Shown here in pieces: positions 56,598 through 64,000 of a stretch of DNA of 64,000 bases (the first letter of the stretch is position 1; every line of letters begins with the position of its first letter). The DNA comes from Posidonia oceanica (lineage: Eukaryota; Streptophyta; Magnoliopsida; Alismatales; Posidoniaceae): assembly GCA_037176725.1 (NCBI GenBank), contig JAZBRS010000050.1, positions 18,680,001 to 18,744,000 of the forward strand, written 5' to 3'. A model generated the notes under the pieces. The model searched no databases. It saw only the letters and a list, made by a program, of their open reading frames with translations, and was not told the DNA's origin. The position numbers and the translations under genes are program-made.

Positions 56598-57806
56598 TCA
56601 AGTGCATTGCATTCTAGGGTTAAGAAGATCCGCCCTGTTTTGGAATAACCGATAGGCATTCCCTGGATATGCAGCAACCACTACATAGGGTCCCTCCCAG
56701 TTTGGTTTTAACTTTCCCTTAGGGTGGGGCTTATTGTAGGGCAACACCTCTTTCAACACCAGATCACCAATTTTAAATTTGTGTTCGATTACTTTCTTTT
56801 GGTGAGCCTTGGTTAACCTTTGTTGGTAGACACGCGTATGCTCGGCGGCTGCCAGCCGTTTCTCATCAAGGAGTTCCAAATGAAGGAGTAAGGCTTGCTT
56901 CTTTTCTTCAGCAGACATTCTCTTATCAATTTTAACTGTTAACGAAGGGATCAGGATCTCGTATGGGACTACTGCTTCCATTCCAAAGGCTAAAGCATAG
57001 GGAGTTTGACCCGTTGAAGTCCTTATGGTGATGCGGTATGCCCATAAAGCATTAACAAGCTTATCTGACCAATCCGATCCCTTAGCGTCTTCTACCGTCT
57101 TTTTAATGATTTTGATTAAGGTCTTATTAGTAGCTTCTTGGCCATTCCCTTGCGGGTAATACGGGGAAGAGTGGTGTAGAGTGATATCGAATTTTTAGCA
57201 TAACCGCTTGAACTCCTCTGAGATGAAGATCGGTCCGTTGTCTGCTACCAAGGCTTTAGGCACTCTGAACCTTGCGATGATATTTCGTTGTACGAATCGG
57301 CACAGGGTTGTAGCCTTGATGTTTGCGAACGCCTTCGCTTCTGCCCATTTGGTGAAGTATTCTGTCGCCGTGAGGATGAAGGTATTGCCCTTTCCTTGAT
57401 GGATGGGTCCCACCACATCAAAGGCCCACATAGAGAAAGGCCATGGCGTTGATAAAGCGTGAAGCGCTGAAGCTGGAGCATGAATCCTGTTGGCATGCAG
57501 TTGGCAGCTCTTGCACCGCTTGACTTTACTTGCACAGTCAGCTTCCATGGTAGGCCAGTAATACCCCCTTCTGATTATCATTTTGGCCATGAACTGGGAG
57601 TTGATCTGGCCCCTGCAGACTCCTTCATGTGTTTCTTTGAGAATTTCGGCTGATTCAGATGCGTCCACACATCGGAGTTCAATCCCTGAGGGTGTTCTCC
57701 GAAAGAGTGTGTTGGCTCTGATGTAGTACTTTGTGGCCATCCTCCTCATTGCTTCTCTGTCCTTAGGAGTTGCATAGGTCGGGAAGGTGCGATCTTGTAC
57801 AAAATT
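56598..57806 (-). pseudogene. Tat integrase, interrupted
   Basis: The zinc-binding region HEGVCRGQ..CKSCQ near 57640-57520 lacks the second histidine (GQ for GH). The core has FDVVGPIHQGKG, ADNGPIF and NGQEATNKT, giving D, D and E of the catalytic triad, with one residue missing in NGQAEAT. A stop after EEFKRLC at 57195 separates it from DITLHHSSPYYPQGNGQ. The C-terminal part (56981-56598) has KFKIGDLVLKEV and NWEGPYVV, typical of Tat integrases. It would insert element cDNA into the host genome. Confidence 0.9.
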
Positions 57807-58910
57807 CTATATGTCATAGTACCACAGATTACCATCATTGCTCACTGCTGTAGCTCCTTGATAACAAAGCTCTGTGCGCATTACACTTTCCTGGTTTAGT
57901 TCCTCTCTGAATTCCTGAATCCATTCTGCGGCAGACCCTACTGTTGGTGCGCTGATTTTTCGCACCATGATGGATTGCTCGTTTGTCTCTGAACTGAAGG
58001 GGAACGAGGATGCTAATGAGGCCAATGAATCAGCCAGGATGTTGTTGCTTCTGAGTGCATGCACATATATTACTCTGTCAAATTTCTTCAATAAAGCTCT
58101 AGCTTGATTGCGATATACCTGTAGCTTTAGTAAGAGGGTCTTGTATTTGTTGAGGACTTGTCGTATGACAAGCTGTGAGTCTCCAATTACTTTTAGCCTA
58201 TTTGCCCCTAGATCGAGAGCCATTCATAGCCCTAGGATGAGTGCCTCATATTCTGCAATATTATTGCTTGCCGAGAAGAGTAGCTGGGCAGCAGCGGGGA
58301 GAATAACACCCTCCGGAGTGAGGAGTGTTGCCCCTATTCTGGCGTCCTGTGAGTTAAGTGCTCCATCGAAATGGAGGGTCCATTCTCTGATAAGTGGCAT
58401 GACACTACTGATCGCCAGTATTTCCTCGTCTAGAAAATCTGTTGATACTGGCTGATATCCTAACACAGGTAGCCCGACGAGTTGATCTGCGATAGCTTGC
58501 CCCTTGATTACCTTCTGAGTGATGAACTACAGGTCAAACTCAGTGAGGAGCATTTGCCATCGTGCTAGCCTTCCGGACAATGCAGGTTTCTCGAACATAT
58601 ACTTGATAGGGTCCATCTTGGCTATGTAACAGACTTTGTGTGCTAGAAAGTAGTGTCTGAGCTTCTGTAAGGCCCATACTAAGGCTAGGCAGTGTCTCTC
58701 GATCTGGGAATACTTCCCCTCGTACTCAATGAATGTTCTGCTAAAGTATTAAACCGCTTTCTCCTTCCTTCCAGTCTCATCATGTTGTGCCAGGACGACA
58801 CCCACCGAGTTATCAGTGACGGCCAATTAGAGTAGCAATGGCCTTTCGGGGACTGGAGCAGTCAACACTGGAGGATTGAGGAGGTAGAGCTTTAGATCAT
58901 CGAAAGCCTT
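57807..58910 (-). pseudogene. Tat RNase H regions and end of RT
   Basis: On the minus strand the frame starts at KAFDDLKLYLLNPPVL (58910) and continues with RPLLLYLAVTDNSVGVVLAQ and IEYEGKYSQIERHCLALVWA, the connection and first RNase H fold of Tat elements. The archaeal-like second RNase H follows: WTLHFDGALN, AEYEALILGL, VIGDSQLVI and NILADSLASL provide D, E, D and D. TGA at 58223 interrupts LGL*MALDLG, from CGA. The domain would remove RNA from RNA/DNA hybrids. Confidence 0.85.
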
Positions 58911-60237
58911 TCCACCATGTCTTCACAAAAAGTATCTAATCACTCTGCTAGGCGTGCAGGCCAAAACAGGAAGGAGCCAATCACCCAAATTGTCAAAATA
59001 TATCATTATACCACGGCGTTACCACGGGAGCTAGCCACGTCGCACGCCATCTTCCTGGTCGAAGAAGTGTCGAACATCACCGGCAAAAGCACTGGGAACT
59101 ATGAAGTCTTCGAGCTGGTGGATACAGAAGAAAACCCAGATGAAGAAGAATCAGTAGATCCTGCCATCTTTGAAGAAATGATGAAGAAATACAATGAGCA
59201 GACCAAGGCTACCGCTGAAGAAACAGAAGAAATCAATCTGGGCTCTGAAGATGATCCAAGACCAGTTCAAATAAGCTCTGCCCTCAACTCAGATGAACGA
59301 GCCAGAATGGAGAAGCTACTCAAAAGATATGTGAAGGTACTGGCCTTCCCTTACGAAGAAATGCCCAAGGTTGAATCACTACTGGTGGAGCACAAGCTCC
59401 CTCTCAAGCCAGGTGCAAAGACAGCAAAGCAGAAGCTCCAGCGTCTATGTCTAGACCTCGCTCTAAAAGTTAAAGAAGAGATAGACAAGTTGCACAAAGC
59501 AAAGTTCATCAGAGTTGTGGTATATCCAGAGTGGATCGCAAACATAGTTCCAGTAATGAAGAAAAATGGTAAAGTGCGTGTGTGCATTGATTACAGAAAC
59601 CTCAATGAAGCATGCCCGAAAGATGATTTCCCTCTCCCACATATAGACATCCTCATAGACAACACCGCAGGCCATGAGATGCTCTCGTTCATGGACAGTT
59701 TCTCCGGATACAACCAGATCAAACTCGCAGAAGAAGATCAAGAGAAGACCTCGTTTACTACTCCATGGGGGACCTATTGCTATGTAGTCATGCCGTTCGG
59801 ACTGAAGAACGCTGGAGCCACCTATCAGAGGGCAATGATGTCAATCTTTCACAACATGATGCATGATTGCATGGAGTACTATGTGGATGACTTGTTAGTA
59901 AAATAAAAAACAAGAGAAGGAAACTTTGAAGCATTAGAAAGAGTACTCCGGAGAGCAGACCAGTACAACCTCAGGATGAACCCCAAAAAGTGTGCCTTCG
60001 GGGTCACTGTCGGAAAGCGACTCAGCTTCATAATAAGCAAAAGGGGCATAGAAGTGGATCCCACCAAAGCTAAAGCTATAACAGCCATGCCACCACCGAA
60101 GAATATCAAGGAGCTCAGAGGACTCATAGGGAGGCTACAGTTTATCCGCAGATTCATCTCTCAGCATGCGTAAAAGTGTAGACCATTCTATGAGCTTTTA
60201 AAAGGTGGCACAGAATTCAAGTGGGATCATACAATTA
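58911..60237 (+). pseudogene. Tat reverse transcriptase segment in inverted orientation
   Basis: One frame from ATG 58917 to about 60235 holds the acidic linker (EEINLGSEDDPRPVQISSAL), HKLPLKPGAKTAKQKLQRL, GKVRVCIDYRNLNEACPKDD, MLSFMDSFSGYNQIKL, VMPFGLKNAGATYQRAM and the catalytic YYVDDLLVK, then NPKKCAFGV and LRGLIGRLQFIRRFISQ, ending FKWDHT. TAA at 59904 and 60171 interrupt it. The missing continuation, KAFDDLK, is found at the left edge on the opposite strand. Everything else of this pol is on the minus strand, so the segment appears flipped in place. Confidence 0.9.
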
Positions 60238-60445
60238 GGCTGTCCCTGCCATGCCCTCGGCTACCTTCCCCACTATTAACTAAACTAGGAAGTAAATTGT
60301 CGTAAAGTAAATTATGCGAAAATAAAATGCAGGAATTGAAAGCGAGAAAGAAATTATTTACAAGAGTAGGGGGATTGCCCCTAGGTTTGCCTCTACGGTG
60401 GAGGCGGTGCGCCATCGGGCGTTAGTCTATGGCCCCGGCCCCTTC
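60238..60445 (-). other. Non-coding segment downstream of the G-patch
   Basis: On the minus strand the G-patch frame ends at 60446 and is followed by T-rich, stop-rich sequence up to the RT segment. In Ogre elements an intron lies between protease and RT; this may be the 5' part of one, but I could not pick out both splice sites. Confidence 0.35.
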
Positions 60446-61840
60446 TTAATTAGAGGGGCAAGGCCGTAGGTCACTAAAGAGACAGGTGAGTTCACAGACG
60501 AGGTCGGAGTCCTCTGTTTCAGTGTCTTCAGTGGGAATTCTGGAGGAGTCGTTTGTTGAGATGTCCGGAGGTAGAGGAATTTCTGGAGAAGCAGGGACCT
60601 CTCTTGTGCAAGAGGTTGGTGCTTCTTTCTCGGGACCTATCAGAATGTCGAGGATGACGGGAACTTCTTTTGGGCGGGGAGAAGAAGTTGGTGTTGTCTC
60701 GGGATCTGTTTGAGTACCGAGGATGACGGTGTTGGAAGCTTCTTCAGAGCTGTGAGAAGAAGTTGTTGCTATTGTTGAGTCTGCCAGGATGTTAGGAACT
60801 GTGTCTGACTCTTGTTTGTCATGTATTTGCAACCCGACTGATATGAAATGGTTTGCTAAGGACCATGCCAAAGGTTTGCTTAGATTTGGATGCCTAAGGT
60901 ATCCTAGCCCTGTACGACTACGCTCCTCAGGTGTCTCAAGCGCATCCTTCATTCCTTGCTCTTGGCGGCCGAGTCCCTTCCCTGGGGTGTACCCTATTTT
61001 GAGAAGAATCTCCCATGGCCTCTTCATGTGGTCCGGGTAATTGTATTGATTCATGTCAATACTCCGAGGGGTGAAGATCTGCTTTACATTATTTACAGCC
61101 TCGGCAGCAGAGTCCCTGATTGATGGTGCAGGCGTGGTAGTTGGGACTATCACTAAGTGGGCCTCTGCTTCTATTGGTTCATCTCGCACTATTTTGATTA
61201 TCTTCCCTTAGTAAGAGAATTTCATGCATTGGTGGCGCGGGGAGGTGACTGCCTTGATTTCTTCAATCCATTGGCGTCCCAAGATGAGTCGATACGAGAT
61301 CGATGCATCGACTACTATTAGTTCAGTTTCTGTTTGAAGAGGGCCAATGGTGAGTCCGGCGGTGATTTTCCCCAGAGCTGTCTTCTTGTTGTTGTCATAC
61401 CCTGATACAGTTAAGGCTATTGGGCATAATTGAGACTTTGTTAGCCCAATCAACTGCAAGGTATCTAGAGAACACACATTCAAGGTTGCCCCTGTGTCTA
61501 CAAGCACACCACAAAGTTTATGATCATTTATTACAATTGTAACACTCAGGGGCAAAGTCCTCCTTTCAGGAAGAGCTAGCTCGGAGTCAATGAAAAAGAC
61601 CGTAGGTTCTATAAATACGGCAATTGCAACGGCTGCCAGGGTTTCAGCGGACATGTCCTCCGGTACCTGAGCTTTCTTCAGCACCTCCATCAGGATGTCT
61701 CGATGCTTTTCTGAGGCTTTGATTAGCTTGTAGATGGAGATTTTCGCCTGTGTCTTCTTGAGCTGTTCCAAGACATCAAATGTGTCCTCCATTCTTCGGG
61801 GAAAACTCTTGGCGAGGCAGGGACATGGTTTGCTCGGCAT
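60446..61840 (-). pseudogene. Tat protease (second copy) and G-patch domain
   Basis: The minus strand encodes KASEKHRDILMEVLKKAQVP, LVDTGATLNVCSLDTL (protease active site), YDNNKKTALGKI and LILGRQWIEEI, then after one TAA (61208) GKIIKIVRDEPIEAEAHL and the G-patch IGYTPGKGLGRQEQG near 60960. This is the order of Tat/Ogre proteases, in which a G-patch follows the aspartic protease. The TAA replaces a glutamine-like position between KFSY and GKII, in the same frame. The acidic/Pro-rich end (CELTCLFSDLRPCPSN) stops at 60446. Confidence 0.85.
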
Positions 61841-62165
61841 TAGATCGAGGCGGTGTGACCTAGTTGGAGATTCGCCCTATTCTGGTGATGGAGGCTTGTT
61901 GAGCCTGATTGTGCCCTTCTCTAGCAGAGACAGATTTAAGCAGAGATATAGGCCTTCTAAGGAGAGACTGCCCCTGATTTATGGGCAGATGGAAAGAATC
62001 CAGCTGTGGAGGTCTCTAAGTCTGAGTATACCCTTGGAAGGCTTGAATGTCTGTGAGCTGCTGAAATCCCTGAATGCTGGGGGCCTCATCATCCCAGTCA
62101 TCTATCCAGCCACATGTGCCATCTGGTGGTGAACATCCCATGTGAAATTCATTTAAATAGGGCCT

Positions 62166-62560
62166 CTAGATCATTGCCAGGTCCGTCTCATGATCTGCTT
62201 TGATGGTGATCACTTCCCCTTGGAACTTGAATTTTAAGAGCTGATGTGTCGGGGATGCGATGGCACATATCTCCGCCAACCAGGATCTTCCCAGGATTAA
62301 TGGTTCTGCCAATTCATGCTCCATCACCACCACGTCGGTAATGCTGGAGAGGGGGCCAATAGTGATTGCTAGCTGAACCGTCCCTATCGCCTCGGTCTGA
62401 CTGTTGTTAAAGCCCTTGTAGAAGAATTTTTGCTTGGTGATTTCTTCTTCTTCGACGTCCAGGTAGTCAAGTGTATTTAGCAAGCATGCACTCCGACTAG
62501 CACCTGTGTCTAATTTTAGCAGCTGCACCGCCTTCGCCTTAAGCAAAGCTTGGCAAACGG
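62166..62560 (-). pseudogene. Additional protease-like domain upstream
   Basis: The minus strand encodes LLKLDTGASRSACLLNTLDY, KGFNNSQTEAIGTVQLAI, LILGRSWLAEICAIASPTHQ and FQGEVITIKADHE. This is the same fold order as the protease at 61840-61208 (DTGA..LGR.W...MKF.GK) but strongly diverged. Downstream to 61850 the text GCSPPDGTCGWIDDWDDE suggests further decayed coding sequence. It begins just where outer Tat sequence starts, so its upstream part is missing. Confidence 0.7.
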
Positions 62561-62938
62561 CACCCCTGCGCTAGAGTTACGGATCGCTAAGCGCACTCTG
62601 TCAACTGGCCTTCTTATATTGCCCAGCAACCTTTTGCATTGCATTGCATTTTCCACCACATCATCACATGCATGCGTCGCCCGCGTTCCCCCCAGTGGAG
62701 TACAGCGCAATGAGCATTAGCGTAAGCATCACATCTACATTAGCACCGTACACTAGCCTTTGCATTGGCACCACATCCTAATGTTCGCATTTACATCTGC
62801 AATGCGGCAACGAGTCATGATTTTCGGTGCATCCACCGAATAAATGACTCACGCCTACAGTAACATTGGCCTCCTACCGGTGTCAGGAGAGGTGTCTTGT
62901 CAACCCTGAGCCATGGTCTCGCTACGCTTGACCTCGCT
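62561..62938 (+). other. 3' untranslated region of the outer Tat element
   Basis: Rich in GCATT/CATTTGCA words, no coding frame; leads into the polypurine tract of the outer element. Confidence 0.5.
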
Positions 62939-62952
62939 CAAGGAGGGGCATC
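62939..62952 (+). other. Polypurine tract of the outer Tat
   Basis: CAAGGAGGGGCATC directly before the 3' LTR, almost identical to that of the minus-strand Tat. Confidence 0.85.
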
Positions 62953-64000
62953 TGTTGACACCCCATTTTGACACCCTGGCGGTGGATTTAACTTGGAGGA
63001 ACGAGCTCCGAAGCGGCGAATTCAAACTTTCCACCAAAACCAACCCAAAACATTCCAACTACCCAAAACCTAACATCACAAGCCCTCACCTAAGTCCAAA
63101 ACCCATTGGTGGTTTAAGGACAAGGCAATAGGTTTAGATTTCACTATACAGGCCCAGTCCACTGAGTTGCACGTTCTGTCGCCACTAGGAGCGGCAACTA
63201 GAACTGTCGCCATAGTAAGCGGCGACTGGGTTTGGGCGACTTTCTGCAACTCAGACCACCGCTTGAAACTTTCCCGTGCGGCCGCTGTCGGTCGTCGACC
63301 ACCTTCCTCTCCCCGTCAGACCCATCCCCTTGCCACTTACTCCTCACTACCTCCACGCGCTAGGTGCCAAAGCCCACTTACTCCCTAGCACTGCGTCCCC
63401 TCCTTGCCGACGACCTTCCCACTCTCACCGCAGTCGCTGACCGACCGCCTGCAACCCCTACCACCGATGACTTCGTCGTCCCCTTCTCTGCATACACTTA
63501 CTTCCTTGACCTTCACACCTCCTTACAGCCATCACTGCCACCCTCCTGCCATCCGTTGGCTTTGCCAAAGCCAATAGGTGGTGTAGGAACCCAATTGTAG
63601 AGCCGGTGACCCATTCCACCATCTCCTCCCATTGCCACTTGAACCAGAGCGAGCTCTAGCGATCCAGAAGCATTCCACAGCATCCTAGCATTTGCCCAAG
63701 CATTCCACATCTCCCCTTAGCCTCCCGGACAGCCACATAGCCTCGCCGTGCTCTCGCTGTCCACGGTGAATCCATCGCCAGCCGCACCTTCCAACGCTTC
63801 CTAGCAACAACCACAGCCTACAGCACTCCCCCAGCAATCCACAACCCTTCCTTGCATCCCATCCGACATTTCCCACAGCCCTGAACCACCACGCACGGCC
63901 TGCAACCGCTGCACGATCGAGCTCGCCATCTTCCTTGCTGTCGTTGGCCAAAATCTGCCAGGAGCCACACCGTGGCGCCAAACGTCGCCAAACTCCGCAT
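62953..64000 (+). repeat. 3' LTR of the outer Tat, first 1048 bases
   Basis: TGTTGACACCCCATTTTGAC at 62953 and the following kilobase match 25894 onward by eye at roughly nine bases in ten, including small indels near 63230. The remaining LTR lies outside the window. Confidence 0.9.

Larger units (their letters stand above)
37600..62560 (-). mobile_element. Minus-strand Tat/Ogre-like element, rearranged and lacking its 5' end
   Basis: On the minus strand, from right to left: two protease-like domains, G-patch, (inverted RT), RNase H, integrase, two genes on the opposite strand, a purine tract and a 3' LTR split by the Tekay element. This is the Tat order. Its gag, primer site and 5' LTR would lie right of 62.55 kb but there the outer Tat 3' region starts instead, so the 5' part is lost. 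The left end (near 37.6 kb) is approximate. Confidence 0.7.
25894..64000 (+). mobile_element. Outer Tat-lineage Ty3/gypsy element, gag only, heavily nested; right end outside the window
   Basis: LTRs at 25894-28653 and 62953-64000+ are clearly homologous over the first kilobase. A Tat primer site follows the first, an interrupted gag frame lies at 29807-32314, and a purine tract CAAGGAGGGGCATC precedes the second. All are in plus orientation. No protease, reverse transcriptase or integrase in this orientation can be assigned to it except, possibly, the inverted segment at 58.9-60.2 kb. It is therefore either a gag-only non-autonomous element or one whose pol was lost when the minus-strand Tat entered. 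Confidence 0.75.

Noticed and set aside
1..64000. CRISPR arrays, operons, tRNA or rRNA genes
   Set aside because: The tandem repeats have no spacer pattern, no cloverleaf or rRNA text was recognised, and the window is plant transposon DNA.

Overview
The window is plant nuclear DNA, almost certainly from a seed plant: every recognisable element belongs to a plant transposon lineage (Ty1/copia of Tork and Ale type, Ty3/gypsy of Tekay and Tat/Ogre type, a TRIM, hAT-type elements) and two genes carry a plant mobile domain (PMD). I cannot name the species. No intact host gene is visible; the only host-gene trace is the C-terminal part of a DHHC-type S-acyltransferase at the left edge. Nothing resembles bacterial or organellar DNA.

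Layout. 1-14.2 kb: decayed sequence holding the S-acyltransferase fragment, a minus-strand Tat remnant (LTR 1497-3624), short tandem repeats, a 0.93-kb inverted-repeat element (7124-8050), an RNase H fragment of a non-LTR element (9088-9471) and a 0.89-kb minisatellite-bearing element (12261-13150). 14.2-19.3 kb: a complete but inactivated minus-strand Tork-type copia element with LTRs and an exact GATAT target duplication. 19.86-21.4 kb: a tiny TRIM split by a 1238-bp hAT element with an exact 8-bp duplication. 21.6-25.9 kb: a plus-strand Ale-type copia element whose 3' end is cut off by a Tat LTR.

25.9-64 kb is one nest. The outer layer is a plus-strand Tat element: 5' LTR 25894-28653, primer site, a 2.5-kb interrupted gag frame, polypurine tract at 62.94 kb, and a 3' LTR running off the window. 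No pol of its own is visible. Inside it lie a 3.1-kb solo LTR (34343-37472, duplication ATTTA) and a minus-strand Tat element (about 37.6-62.56 kb). The latter has a 3' LTR, polypurine tract, integrase, RNase H, two protease-like domains and a G-patch, but its reverse transcriptase segment (about 58.91-60.24 kb) points the opposite way. Downstream of its integrase, on the opposite strand, sit two PMD genes, one of them with nine in-phase exons. The youngest layer is a Tekay chromovirus (38616-47659, duplication ATAAC) inside the repeated U3 of the minus-strand Tat LTR. A 107-bp canonical intron appears to separate its gag from its protease.

Nesting order inferred: Ale copia, then outer Tat, then solo LTR and minus-strand Tat, then Tekay. 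Coding regions are broken mainly by TAG and TGA codons that fit C-to-T decay of methylated CAG/CGA or TGG codons, as expected for silenced plant transposons. The most unusual signals are the inverted RT segment, the gag/protease intron, the antisense PMD gene pair, the tandem C-box array in the Tork-type U3, and a cluster of covarying hairpins at 56.24-56.36 kb.
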